Below, in pieces: positions 48,845-60,365 of a stretch of DNA of 64,000 nt (position 1 is its first letter; every line of letters starts with the position of its first letter). The notes under the pieces were generated by a model. That model did no database searches, was not told where the DNA came from, and saw only the letters and a program-made list of their open reading frames with translations. Source of the stretch: Dermatemys mawii (taxonomy: Eukaryota; Chordata; Testudines; Dermatemydidae). The DNA lies in contig ML677329.1 in NCBI GenBank assembly GCA_007922305.1, positions 1,454,271 to 1,518,270 of the forward strand. Direction: 5' to 3'. Both the position numbers and the translations under genes were made by a program.

Positions 48845-49486
48845 CTATAATTGTAAAGAGTAAATATTAAGTGTTAGCCACCATGATAAGTGTATATTAT
48901 AGTTCTGCAAATCTTCATGCAGGACTTTCATTTGTTTACATTTCTTCCTGTTGCAGGAAGAAGAATTTGTCATAAAGCTAGGTTTTTAATGGGAATTCAG
49001 ATGACTCACATTAATCATTTGTATTCTGAAATTACATATTACAGTGGTGATTTGGTACTGATTCATATGCCACTGGAAGTATTTTTAGTTTTTCTCTTGA
49101 TTTGATTTACCTTTTTATATGGACCAAATTTTCAATCAGCTTCCAGAGTTTAGTTGTATCCATTTGCAAGCTTAAATCACATATCTGCGCAGGTAAATGA
49201 TGTGGGTGGGTGGATGTGAGAGAGATGATGTTGCAGGCAGATTTTTCTGATGCTGGCTGAAAACCTGGTCCTAAGCATCAAATTTTCTGAGAAGAGTCCA
49301 TTTGCAATAATTCCAGTACTATAAAACTCTAGCAATAGAATTGCCTTTGTGTACTTATTTTAAAGTGAGGTTTAAACATACTTAGAAACCTGGAACCAAA
49401 TGTATGGCTGATTATTTTCATAAATGAGGTAGGGATACCATGCACTTCTAGTGCTTGAAAAACATTAAACATTTCATAAAATCTAC
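48845..49486 (-). other. ENPEP: ENPEP intron 5
   Basis: 642 nt. It interrupts the zinc-site coding sequence between HELVHQ and WFGN. No repeat recognised. Confidence 0.9.
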
Positions 49487-49641
49487 CTGGTGAACGAGCT
49501 CATGGGCAACCACAGCTGCTACTCTCTGTTTGTTAGATGAAGCAGATTCTTTGGGATCGTAAAGTAAGTTGGTTTCTCTGTAAGTGATCAGACCCCAGTT
49601 TTCCATAGCACCAGTTCCAAAATCTGGAATAGCTATTTTAT
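49487..49641 (-). CDS. ENPEP: ENPEP exon 5: GAMEN motif and HEXXH zinc ligands (about residues 347-398)
   Basis: 155 nt, phase 1 to phase 0. Acceptor caatatag|AT, donor CACCAG|gtagat. It encodes [19 protein letters not shown], which holds the GAMEN motif that binds the substrate N-terminus. It ends with [11 protein letters not shown], so both zinc-binding histidines and the catalytic Glu394 lie in the last six codons. The rest of the zinc site is in exon 6. Confidence 0.97.
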
Positions 49642-52112
49642 CTATATTGAAAGAAAGAGAGCTGGGTTAACATTGTATTCTCCAGGATTCTTCAGTGATA
49701 TTTCCTTTTTAGGTAAGAAGAATTCATCTGCTTATTCAGCATATGGGATAATAGCTTGTTGTGTTGCTCACTGTTTGACAGTCTTCTCTATTACATACTG
49801 CAGTGACAGAGTGAATCCCAGGATCTCTGCTCTTCTGTGTAGAATGCTCAGTGATACCGTGGGGCAAATCCTCAACTGAATGTAAATTGTCATAGCTCCA
49901 TTGACTTAAATGTAGTTTTGACAGCTTACACTAGTCAAAGATCTGTCCCCAGATAAAGTGCTGTTCAAGCTTATGGAAATACACATGTGATCCAACACTT
50001 GAATTTGGCTCCAGAAATTATTAGTATTTCTAGGGATATGCTGTAGGCAATAAAGCATCTGAAACTGTCTGTAGCATAATGAAGCATGTCATTGTTTGTC
50101 ACTCTCTGGAATAACAAATATTTATTGACTTATTAACTGAAGCTAATCCCCCATATGGTGAAAAATATTTGCTTCTCATTGCAATCTGTGGAGTCACTTC
50201 TTCATGTTCCATAATCAGTACAAGTTAAAATGAGAATTATGGACTCACAGATGACAGAACAAGAAGCAATGGTCTCAAGTTGCAGTGTGGGAGGTCTAGG
50301 TTGGATATTAGAAAACACTATTTCACTAGGAGGGTGGTGAGGCACTGGAATGGGTTACCCTAGGGAGGTGGTGGAATCTCCATCCTTAGAGGTTTTTAAG
50401 GCTTGTCTTGACAAAGCCCAGGCTGGGATGATTTAGTTGGGGTTGGTCCTGCTTCGAGCAGGGGGTTGAACTAGATGACCTCCTGAGGTCTCTTCCAACC
50501 CTAATCTTCCATGATTCTATGATTGGCCATACATTCTGTTCTGTGAGGATAAGGGTATGGGTAAATTACAAATTGATTCAAAATTTGTCAGAAAGCCTTA
50601 CACACATCTCTAATGGCAAATTGCAGGTGTTTATTCTAGCCAGCTCGGTCACTGGTCATAGCTGTCAACCTGGTAAGATATGTGGGACACATTAAACAGT
50701 CTGTCAAAAGATCCAAAATGAGGAACACAAGAAAAATAGTGATACCAGAAGCTTTGATGTGACAGTAAATTAATTTATTTAAAATAATTATTTTGTTAAA
50801 ACCCTTTTTGATTAATCATTTCTGATTTAGTCAATATATAAAAATGAATGGAAAATATAAAGATAAGAAGGAAAGATGGAATTTTGGTTTTGAACTGGAA
50901 AGTTGAGATGTTTGTCTCCTACAACTTGGCACTTTGAGGAGCACAATATAAAATCTATAAGCTGGTCTACTTTACAAATATTATTAATTCAGGGGACAGA
51001 GTTCCACTTTGCTCTGTAGATGGGATCTTATCAGTGTCCTTTAACTGGGCATCAGACATGTTACAGAAACATATGCTTGGTTATAGATAGTTAAGGTCCA
51101 GTCTAAATGGATCCACAAATAGGATCCAGCTTGTAACCAAGTAATGGGACAATTGTGTTGTAGTCAGGTCTCCTGATTTAGTTGTAATTTGTAGTGCACA
51201 TGGACATTAATAGTGACTCCACTGATATTTAGGGGTGAGGAGAAGAGGAAGGTCAAAACCTTCAGAGAATTTAGCATATCAGTTGCTTTACATGGGTAAT
51301 CCATTAGATAATGCATAGCATGATTTTTTTTAAAAATTCCTCTGGCTACCTTAACGTTTTTTAATTTCCATCCTTTTCAGATAAGTTTACAAACCTTAAT
51401 AAACTATACATTTTGGATTTTATAGCAGAGGCTACTTCTATAGCTTCTTCTCTGCTCTAATTCTATCCCCAATTAGTTCAAATGTCATAAATCAGATACA
51501 GATTTCAAACATCCAAATTTAGGGATGTTCAGAGCCCATGTTTTGATTTGGGACCTTAAAATATAGGGGCTATGGCAAAATCTGGTTCTGTATCCAGGCA
51601 GGTTTTGTTTGAATCTGGGCTCTTCATTCAACCCAGCTATAGAAAATAAATTATAGTTACGGGTCTAAACTCTGCCCTGGTAGAAATGGGTGCACACAGA
51701 TTGGAGCAATTCACACGAATTGCATCATTTATGTCACTGGTGACTGGTCGAGAAGCTTCCTTGAGAGCTGAACTAGTTTATCTCAAGCCGCATCTGGTTG
51801 TATTTAGCCCATATTGTTTCTCTGTTGATGTCACCAACATTTCTTGTTATTTAAAATTGGACACTCTAAAAGAGCAGTGTTTGGATTCAAGTTGCCAGAA
51901 TGAAGGGAGGAAAATGTTCTAATAGGGTCTGAGCCTCCCATCTTGACATACGAGAGCATCTTGAGCTACGAAGTCTTAATTTCCACAGATTCTGGCATAG
52001 CTAGCAGCAAAATTTCTATATTCTCACTCTCCCATGAAATAACGACTCAGCCCAGAAAATGAAATGGTGATAGTAAATTAAGGGAATGAAGAATATAAAT
52101 GGTAATAATCAC
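49642..52112 (-). other. ENPEP: ENPEP intron 4
   Basis: 2471 nt. Contains a CR1 3' fragment (50246-50525) and a decayed hairpin-type word near 49860-49960. Otherwise AT-rich, nothing recognised. Confidence 0.85.
50246..50525 (+). mobile_element. CR1 LINE 3' end, longer copy
   Basis: Reads from acagaacaagaagcaatggt through tggatattagaaaacactat, ggtggtgaggcactggaatg, gactagatgacctcctgagg-like words and ends atgattctatgatt. It is longer than the 42.8-kb copy and in the same orientation. Confidence 0.93.
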
Positions 52113-52233
52113 CTAATTTTGGAAGAGAATAGTTCATATCAAAATACTGTTCAAAGTAGTCAAATACAACTTTAGTAACATTTGCTGCATATTCTGCTGT
52201 GTGTATTTGCTGTGGCTGTGCATATATCCTGAG
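52113..52233 (-). CDS. ENPEP: ENPEP exon 4 (about residues 307-346)
   Basis: 121 nt, phase 0 to phase 1. Acceptor tttacag|CTC, donor TTAG|gtgatt; the last G starts the Asp codon finished in exon 5. It encodes HTAEYAANVTKVVFDYFEQY and then MNYSLPKL, leading into the catalytic domain. NVT and NYS sequons are present. Confidence 0.95.
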
Positions 52234-52980
52234 CTGTAAAACAAGGCAGAGAAATACAATTAGAGTAGATCCCAATTGGACAAAACAAATCAAATTATAT
52301 TTAGCAGAGAGGCATCATTTAGCAAAGAGAAGGATAATACGGTTGACTTTTCTGCTCTGGAAGATTAAACCTCACACTAAGACCCTTGTCTAAACCACTT
52401 ATGATGAGGCTTATGAAATGTCAACTTTATATATAGATACACATGGATCTGATCTATGTATAACACCCCCCACCCAAATCTCTGCACTATTCATCCATGA
52501 AACATTATGAGCTTATTTTCTTCATTTATCTCAGCCACTCTCACTCTATCATTTCCTTTTTTTGTCCAGTCTTAGATTACAAGCTCTTTTGGTGGGACCT
52601 CTGTCTTTACTTTGTAAGGTACTGTTCACATCTATGGTGTTATACTGTATAAGTAAAAAGTAACACTAAGGGACAAACCTAGCCAATATTTTGCAAACCA
52701 CATTTCTGTCTCCTCTTCTGCTTTCAACAAATTCTACCTGGACATTTGACCATGGCTTACGTTAATTAGGATTTGACCTTTGACCTCATTTCCCAGTAAT
52801 TAGTGGAAGCCACCACATCAAATTTGAATAGATTTGGAGAACTTATTTGATGGAAGATCAGCTATGGGCTTGAGTTTTTAAAGGGATAGCTTCCCAAATT
52901 AACACTGTTAAGCTTTGCCGCAGTTACTGATAGACACCTTCTAAGAAAGAATAAGCATGCATGCTCTCCTAAGACTAGTG

Positions 52981-53286
52981 CAGGAGTCGGCAACCTTTCA
53001 GAAGTGGTGTGGCAAGTCTTCATTTATTCACTCTAATTTAAGGTTTCGCGTGCCAGTAATACATTTTAACATTTTTAGAAGGTCTCTTTCTAAGTCTTTA
53101 ATATATATAAACTATTGTTGTATGTAAAGTAAATAAGGTTTTTAAAATGTTTAAGAAGCTTCATTTTAAATTAAATTAAAATGCAGAGTTCCCTGGACCG
53201 GTGGCCTGGACCAGGCAGTGTGAGTGCCACTGAAAATTGGCTCATGTGCCATCTTCGGCACACGTGCCATAGGTTGTCTACCCCTG
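52981..53286. mobile_element. 306-bp hAT non-autonomous transposon, perfect 8-bp target duplication
   Basis: Left end CAGGAGTCGGCAACCT, right end AGGTTGTCTACCCCTG. The flanks are GACTAGTG at 52973-52980 and again at 53287-53294, identical over 8 bp. The interior has aaatgtttaagaagcttcatt and ends with catgtgccatcttcggcaca. No coding capacity. Confidence 0.93.
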
Positions 53287-54526
53287 GACTAGTGCATGAG
53301 ACAGGAAATGCTGCAACCTGCAATCAACAGAACAGCACAATTGACCATATACACATACAAAGAAAACTGGCTGGAAAAAAGGGCTGTTTTTTTTCCCCTC
53401 TAGTCTTTTGGTATCTCTGGAGTTTCCTTTTAACAAGAGTAGGGACACAACTGTATTCCACAACTCTCTGCTATAGAAGTGCACTGTACAGGGAAGAGGA
53501 GGTAGGGAACGCCTTCCCCACACAGACGTGCCAGTGCAGGATTGCAGCCTAGCATTCCAGAGCATTGGAGCAAGGAGCTAGCACATTCTGGGCCCAGGAG
53601 GATATGGTCAAATGGTTATATTTCTGGACCCAGCAGAGAAGGAGACCGAGACTGACTGACAGATGCAGAGGGAGCTGATAGACACACGCTCTCTTTTGTG
53701 GTAGCTTTATTGTTCTGGCAGCAAAAGCTTTGCTCTTGCGGGTGGAGAGAGTGGGACGGAGGAGAGTACAGAGTTCCCTGAATGTTTAAAGGGACAGGAC
53801 ACCACACAGTTATTGGGCTCTCTATATATGCTTGTTTCATTTAGTGGCTAGATAGTGTTCCTTTCTGAAGCAACAGTAAAGTGTGCTGTGTTGTATGTCT
53901 CCTTCACATTCCTCCCTAGCTCTAGTTATCCTTAGCTCTCCTGTTCTGCACTGGCAGGACAGTTTTTCAACTTTTCATGGTTCAGGTAAACGTAGGAAAC
54001 TGCCTTTAGTAGAGGATTGCAGACTAAACTCTGTCTTACTGTTGACATTAATATTATAAAAATAGACTGGCAGTGTAGTAAGGTAGGCATAGGCATGCGT
54101 GATGGCTGCTAAACCATCTGCAAAGTATCATACTTAGAGCTTGGCTTGTGAGAGTGATATTTTAATAGAAAATTCCAAAGCTGGTACGATCAGGATAGGC
54201 TCTTGGCTTTTAAGAAGTAATATGTGTGTTCTGTGATATTTCTTACTTGGATTTGTTTATTATAACCTGCAAACTACAGACTAGTCAATTAACTGTGCAA
54301 TATGTTTGGGTACTAAGGTGTCTGAATGCACATTTTAAATCTATAATTACATTTTTAATGAAGAGGAGAAAAGTGATATGTCAAGTGCTGATTTTTCATG
54401 CCCCCACCATCTGCGATCAGGAACTCCCGCTACCACATGGTAATTAACTTTTGTATTACTATTTAGCAATGGAATATCCCTCAGGCTTAAGAGACCAAGG
54501 ACCCTTTCCTTCAAAAATGTACAATT

Positions 54527-54860
54527 AGAGCTGGATGGGCATTTTTTTGGTGAAACAGAAAATGCCAATTTGTCAAAATCAAAACTTTTCTGAGAAAAGT
54601 ATTTGTGTTGATAAAGCTTTTGTCTGGAATTTTTCTTGGGTCCAGGATGGAATTTATGGACAAAGCTAAAAGAGAGGGAACCCAGAATTGGCAATAGTCC
54701 AGCAGTGAGGACACTCACCTGGGATGTGGAAAACCTGACTTCCAATGTCTGCTCTGAATCAGGCAGGGATTTGAACCTGGGCCTTCCATATCCCTGAGGG
54801 CGGTGCCCTGACCATTGGGCTTATTGATTATTCTGGTGTCTGCCTTTCTCTCCTTTGCAT
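54527..54860. repeat. Composite repeat: MITE-like left end plus tRNA-like SINE segment
   Basis: agagctggatgggcattttt (from 54527) resembles the left end of the 16574 MITE. Further on, gaggacactcacctgggatg and gggatttgaacctgggcctt (54768-54787) look like tRNA-type box A and box B words in opposite orientation. Limits uncertain. Confidence 0.35.
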
Positions 54861-55283
54861 TCACACGTACATATCATAAATTCCACCCTGGATCCAAGAA
54901 ACCTTCCTGATGAAAGTTTAGTAAAAAGTGATAGGTGTCCACAAAAACATTCCCTTTCAGTGAATCTGAACCTTCTGATGGAACAAATGTTCCTTTGAAA
55001 AAATCCTGACTGAATCTAGACTTTGAACAGAACAAAGAAGTTGGACCATGGTGAGGAGCCATGCTTGGCAGTTGATAGGCTTCAGTACAATGAAGTTAAG
55101 CTTGTTCCAAGAAAAAATGGCGAGGAATATAACTGAAAGGAAAAAACAAAAAGCTTCTAAAATTTAATTGGGTTTTCATCAAGACCAGGGGATTTCCATG
55201 CGGGTTGGTTTGCAATTACTGTCTCTAAAGCTTCCCCTTCAGTAATCTCTATGCTCAATTTAGTATGCTTCATTCCCCTAGCT

Positions 55284-55554
55284 CAGGGGTCTCCAAACTA
55301 CAGCCCAGGGGCCAGATCCAGCCTGCAGTGTTGATTTGTCCGGCCCCCCAGCCCCAGCTGAGCAGTCACGTGGAGAAGCTGCCACTGTCCCCTCCCGCCA
55401 CGTGAGCTGTGCCGGGTGGCCCCATGTACGGAGGGGTGAGTACCCCTGCGGCGCAGCCAGAGGAGCAAAGGGGGGGAAGGGGCATGGCAGAGGCCCGCGA
55501 ACCCCCTTCAAAAATCTAATATGGCCCTTGTCTCAAAAAGTTTGGAGACCCCTG
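55284..55554. mobile_element. 271-bp hAT non-autonomous transposon, 16-bp perfect TIR
   Basis: CAGGGGTCTCCAAACT at the left and AGTTTGGAGACCCCTG at the right are perfect inverted repeats. The flanks ccctagct (55276-55283) and ccttagct (55555-55562) agree at 7 of 8 positions. The interior is GC-rich, unlike the neighbouring DNA. Confidence 0.93.
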
Positions 55555-55999
55555 CCTTAGCTGATCCATACTCAGAAATGTCTTGAACCCATCAGAATCT
55601 ACTTTTACCTTTGATTTGTATAATTTCCCTTTATGAAACTCAAAACATGGGTTTAACCTGATGTGGAGTAGTAATTGATTTCTTATGATCATTTAAAGCT
55701 GCAGGCATTTTATTCATTATCCCTTCCAGATCAACAACTCAGAAAGGATCCCAAAAGAGTTTTAAGAGCATTTATTGTATATTGTGAGGCTTCTGTGTAA
55801 TTGCATTGTTTTGTTTTGATAAAAAGCAATATATTGTGTTACAAAGCCTCACTATCATATGCTGCTATGCATTTAGTAGAGCTGGTCAAAGGATTTATTG
55901 CCAATAATTAATCCAATGAGCACTGGCATTTTCTTTTGTATAAATTATTTCAGTTGATTTGTCCCATTGTTTGACTAATAGTGCTGATCACAATGGTAA

Positions 56000-56250
56000 G
56001 GCCTAGTCTACATTTCAAAGTTTTACCAGAATAACTATTTTGGTTAAGGGTGTTTTCATTTTTTTTCCCTAACTGAAATACTTATACTGGTGAAAGGCCC
56101 ACGGTGGGCAAAACGATATTAATAAAAAGGTTGTTAATGAGCTATACTGGTATTAGCACTTTTTTTACCAGTATAATTGCATCCACACTAAGGAAGTGCT
56201 GCTGTTTTAACTACATCTAAGCAGCAAAAGTTTCTAGTGTAGCCAAAACA
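56000..56250. mobile_element. MITE of the CTACACTA group
   Basis: Left ggcctagtctacatttcaaa, right ttctagtgtagccaaaaca; imperfect inverted ends. The interior has several ttaccagtataa-type words in both orientations. Confidence 0.5.
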
Positions 56251-57500
56251 TTTAGGCATTTTAATTGACTAGTGTAAATAAAACATGTAAGAACTATAGC
56301 CCAAACGAGATGCGGATTCTTCATGCAAACTCTATGCTGTTATTAACATCCCCTTCCTTCATACACACCACTTTAAAGCGCTATATAAGAGTAAGGTACG
56401 TATATACTTATAATTTGTAGATAGCCACTTTTATTCACAAAAGCCCCAGTCGTACTATAACTTCGCTGCCTTTAGTATTCCCTTTTGAAACAACAAAGGT
56501 CAATCCCTATAATCTAACACTCTATAGAGTGTGGTAGCTGAAAGTAGAATGGGAGCGCTTTTGTGTATACAAAACAATGACTCTGTGTGTGGTTGCAGCA
56601 TTTCACTTCTTTTTCCCTGAATAAATTTTGCAAAAGACCCATGCAAATTCTGATCGTGTAGGTGATTAAGTTCTCGAGAGAGTGTGTCTAGGCTAGATAA
56701 ACATAGTCCTGACACTGAAAACAAGTGGAGCGGCCTATCTGAGAACCACAGTAGCACCTTGCTCGAAAGGTTTGGAGGCCCCTTGCTGACAATCACAGAT
56801 TATGACTTAATTTGCAACTACACAAACAAACACAATTTTTAAAAAAAATTAAGGATACTGCGTCACATCGCAAAATGTACTCTGGTCACATAGTCAGACA
56901 AATAGTGCAGTTTTAATTTGAGATCCAGCACTGTGTGCACAAACATGGACGAATACATGAAGCTTGAGAGCAAGGAGATCTCAGCACAGCACTGTGCTAT
57001 TAGATCTTAGAGATTTTAGCTGAATCCAAATCAAAACTGGAAAATAGACTCCTTACTCTTTTGAATACAATCTGGAACCAGAATTATAGGAGACAATTCA
57101 GATTTGTGGATTCAAATCCAAACATACTCCATTCAGAGGACCTGAGGTTCCAGCCCTTCAGGGCAGGGACTGTCTCTTTTTAACATGCATCATTACTACT
57201 CTGATTGGGTCATATAGGCACTACCATAATATAACTAATAACTGTTCACTATGCATTTTTATATAATAATGCATATGACTCAAGTTTTTTAATGTTGTTG
57301 ATTAATAAGCAAGAGAGACATGAGGTGCACATAGATTCGCAGCTTTTAAGGCCAGAAGGGACTATTTTGATCATCTAGTTTGACTTCCTGCAGAACAGCG
57401 GCCATAAGAATGGGACAAATAAGCAATACAATATGAAAAGCTGATTTATGTTTTTTAAAACTCGCTTCTGGAATGTGTTCAGAATGTAAATTGGACTTAC

Positions 57501-57632
57501 AGGAATTCCACTGGCAGATTTTCTTTCTACCCAGTCAAACTGGTGCACAGCAAAGCACACCAAATATGTGCTCATTGGGACAGATTTCTGAAAAGTTGTC
57601 CTGTTCCAGCCATCACCCAGTTGAACCGTTTG
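57501..57632 (-). CDS. ENPEP: ENPEP exon 3 (about residues 263-306)
   Basis: 132 nt, phase 0 at both ends. Acceptor ttcttcag|CAA, donor CCT|gtaagt. It encodes the N-terminal domain strand region ending in a SASGIP loop and includes the well-conserved SVPMSTYLVCFAVHQFD. An NRT glycosylation sequon is visible in GWNRTTF. The length divides by three, so skipping this exon would keep the frame. Confidence 0.95.
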
Positions 57633-57984
57633 CTGAAGAAGGAGAAAAATAATTCTTACCTTGTGAAACTGCAAACATGTGCATAAAAGAGTAAAATATT
57701 CATATATAAACGAGCTATAGGAATGATGAATTGTCTCTCTGGCTTTACACAGCTCATGGGATCAGAAGATGCAAAGTGATTTTTTTCTTAAAGGTGGACT
57801 GCATATGATGGGGTTTTATTTTTATGCACTAAGAATGAGTTTTCCTATTTCTAGCTGTTTGCATTAAGAAATAGGGTGGGGCTAATAGTCGCCTATATAA
57901 GAAAAAATCCCAAATATTGGGACTGTCCCTATAAAATCAGGACATCTGGTCACACTACTCCATATCTTCCACTCATGGCTTCTG

Positions 57985-58765
57985 GTAGTCAGAAATTTAG
58001 AGTCATCCTGAAGAATGAGGGTATGTCCCTGTCCATTCTGGTTAATGGCCATTGATGGACGTATCCTCCATGAACTTCTCTAGTTCTTTTCTGAACCCAG
58101 TTATACTTTTGGCCATCAAAACATCCTATGGCAATGGAATTCCACAGATTAGTTGTGTGTATATGAAAAAATATTTCCTCTTGTTTGTATAAAATCTGCC
58201 ACCTGTTTTTATTGGGTGATCCCTGGTTTTTGTATTGTGGGAAAGAGTAAATAACATTCTCTATTCACTTTTCCACATCATTCATGATTTTATAGATTAC
58301 TATCAAATCCCCACTTAGTTGTGTCCTTTCTCAGATGAATACTCCTAATCTTTTTAGTCACATAGAAATAGTCCAAACCCTTGCTCATCTTTGTTGCTCT
58401 TCTCTGAATCTTTTCCAGTTCCACTCTTTTCTTTCTGAGATAGGGCTGCCAGAACCAGACAGAGTATTCAATGTGTGGATGTACCATGGATTTATGTAGT
58501 GGCATTATGATATTTTCGGTCTTAATATCTAAGTTCCTAACATTCTGTTAGCCTCTTTGACTGCTGCTGTACACTGAATATAAGTTTTCAGAGAACTATC
58601 CACAGTGACTCCAAGAATTTTCTTGAGTGATAATAGCTAATTTATAACCCATCGTTAAATATGTGCGTTGGTTTGCACTTATTAACACTGAATTTCATCT
58701 GCCATTTTGTTGCCCAGTCACCATTTCTGTAAGATCCCTCTGTAGCTCTTTATCAGCTCTGTGTA
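57985..58765 (-). mobile_element. CR1/L3-type LINE fragment with reverse-transcriptase C-terminal remnant
   Basis: On the minus strand an open piece (58505-58290) gives VHPHIEYSVWFWQPYLRKK and LEKIQRRATKM, the C-terminal part of a CR1-group ORF2. The plus-strand words caccatggatttatgtagtg-like, tcagagaactatccacagtg and aatttcatctgccattttgt are typical of an ORF2 region I know from reptile CR1 copies. Stops and indels make it inactive. Confidence 0.85.
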
Positions 58766-58880
58766 AGCTCGAAAGCTTTCTCTCTCACCAACAGCAGTTG
58801 GTCTAATAAAAGATATTACCCTTCCCACCTTGTCTCCTGAATATCCTGGAATCAACAGGGCTACACCACCACTGTATATC
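58764..58880 (+). mobile_element. Retroelement tail (same type as 43.4 and 43.7 kb)
   Basis: agctcgaaagctttctctct, caccaacagcagttggtcta and ataaaagatattacccttcc, then cagggctacaccaccactg. Third copy in the window, abutting the CR1 fragment. Confidence 0.55.
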
Positions 58881-59209
58881 ATTTATATATGTCCAGTAGG
58901 GTAGGCAAATCTACAATATCTGTGCATGTGGAAGCTCAGGGATAAGCAACTAACAAGAAAATGTGATTCTCTGGACTGGCATTGCTGTGTTGTGTTCTGC
59001 TGTTGAGCTTTGGTGGCCAGTAATAGACAACTGGGAATGATAACTAAATAACCAGTCCTATTTTATATAAATATTATTTCACCATAAGCCGTATAGCTTC
59101 TGAGATGACAAATGATCTGTTAGCACACAAGGGTGTTTAGATTTGAATTACTCATACATTTGTTTTACAGAATCATTCTACTTATGCAGTATGTTTGTGA
59201 AATACATAC

Positions 59210-59348
59210 CTCTGCTGGCATGTTTGCGAGTGCTTTGAATGGTTCTTTATGGATGATAGATATGGTGTAAGTTGCCTTTTTGTTCGGCTCGTCAAAGCAA
59301 GGAAACGATTTCCGTGCATCTGTTGGCTCATGATCAGTAGCTGCTATG
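59210..59348 (-). CDS. ENPEP: ENPEP exon 2 (about residues 216-262)
   Basis: 139 nt. The first base completes a Ser codon split with exon 1, and the exon ends in phase 0 (ATG CCA GCA GAG|gtatgt). It encodes ATDHEPTDARKSFPCFDEP and then NKKATYTISI of the N-terminal beta domain. In human-like numbering the Asp221, Glu223 and Asp226 reported to shape calcium-dependent specificity for acidic residues are all present. The acceptor is AG|C behind a T-rich tract. This is the most upstream coding exon in the window. Confidence 0.95.
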
Positions 59349-60041
59349 CTCCTTTAAAATAAACAAAAATATTGTTGCACTGTCCTAAGCCTTCATGATA
59401 GCCATTCTTTGTTACTTCCATGTTTGTTAATACCACAGACTGTAGTAGAACTAACGAGTTTTATTGTCAGTGGTCTTTTTTATAAAGATACAACTTAAAT
59501 ATTTACAACCCTGAAATATTCTAAGACTCCTAGAAGTCCCAACCGGTAGGCGTTTTAACAAAAAACAAGTAAAACTGCTAATTGCAAATGGAGGATATGC
59601 TCAAATATTTTTTTAAGAGCAGGAAAAGTACAACAAAAGTAGTTCCTTCCATAGTAAGGGGAAATCCTGTTCATTCTACCAATGTGAGTAATCCCATTGA
59701 CTTCATAATAGTAAACATCAGTAACGTCATCAACTAAAAGGAAACTAAGGCCCTAATCTAGCAATGAGCTCTGAATGAATGGACTGCTCTGCCCATAGGA
59801 AGCTCCACTGATTGGGTCTTCCTGGAGTTTGTTACAGGATTGGGACCTGAGCTACTCTTGGAAAGATGTCTTCAAAAACTTCTGAGAGATTGCTTGCAAA
59901 ATACTGAAACTTCCTGCACAGCTCTTTCTGGTTATAGGCATTTATCACTTGGAGGTTACCCTGTAAACCTGCCTGCCAGTGCTGCTAAACTTCACTGACT
60001 CCGCTGATGAGTTGTGCACTGACATGAAATGTTTGAAATAG

Positions 60042-60365
60042 GCAGGGGTGAAAGTAACTTAAAGGATTTACCAGTATGTTGGAGTCCTGAGCAGGGGGCA
60101 GGGCATCAACAAGAAGAGGCAGGGCCTTTAAATCCCTAGGTCCTTTAAATCACCATCAGAGCCCTGCTGGCGCTATCCCAGGGCTCTGGCAGCAGGGCTC
60201 AGGTGGCGATTTAAAGGGCCCAGGGCTCGGGCTGCTGCCACCACCCCAGCCCTTTAAATTGTCTCCAGAGCCCCAGGGGTCCTAGCTGCCACCGCTACCC
60301 CAGGGCTTTGGTAGTGGGGCTATGGCAGCAATTTAAAGGGCCTGGGGCTCCAGCTGCTGCTGTGA
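60042..60365. repeat. GC-rich composite repeat with alternating TTTAAA-containing units
   Basis: Begins gcaggggtgaaagtaac. From 60106 on, words such as gatttaaagggcccagggct and cagccctttaaattgtctcc alternate in orientation, with gctctggcagcagggctc between them. Four to five imperfect units of 55-60 nt. Unclassified, of a type I recall from turtle DNA. Confidence 0.55.

Larger units (their letters stand above)
52234..57500 (-). other. ENPEP: ENPEP intron 3
   Basis: 5267 nt. Contains hAT elements (52981-53286, 55284-55554), a composite repeat region around 54527-55070 and an inverted-repeat element (56000-56250). 52400-52970, 53300-54500 and 56300-57500 show no recognised feature. Confidence 0.85.
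57633..59209 (-). other. ENPEP: ENPEP intron 2
   Basis: 1577 nt, over half of it a minus-strand CR1 fragment (57985-58765) with a second retroelement tail (58764-58880). Confidence 0.85.
22250..59348 (-). other. ENPEP: ENPEP gene (glutamyl aminopeptidase / aminopeptidase A), exons 2-20; exon 1 outside window
   Basis: This is an M1-family zinc metallopeptidase that removes N-terminal Glu/Asp. In mammals it is a type II membrane ectoenzyme of kidney and brain that converts angiotensin II to angiotensin III. Nineteen minus-strand exons (2215 nt including the stop) join without a frameshift or internal stop. Seen in the sequence: GAMEN exopeptidase motif, HELVH plus a Glu 18 residues later, a catalytic Tyr in ISYSK, and the ATDHEPTD segment, which holds the calcium/acidic S1-pocket residues of mammalian APA. 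If exon 2 starts at residue 216, HELVH falls exactly at 393-397, Glu at 416 and Tyr at 479, as in human APA. The ITSVFDGISYSK and KINPDHIGFYRVNYE segments fit ENPEP better than other M1 members. Exon 1 (cytosolic tail, transmembrane anchor, first ~215 residues) and the promoter are not present. The C-terminus appears a few residues shorter than in human. Confidence 0.97.

Noticed and set aside
54347..54745. 132-codon minus-strand frame in intron 3
   Set aside because: Overlaps the left part of a composite repeat (from 54527); no family recognised.
54755..54800. Possible tRNA gene (ttgaacctgggcct box-B-like)
   Set aside because: No full cloverleaf could be drawn; better explained as a SINE head.
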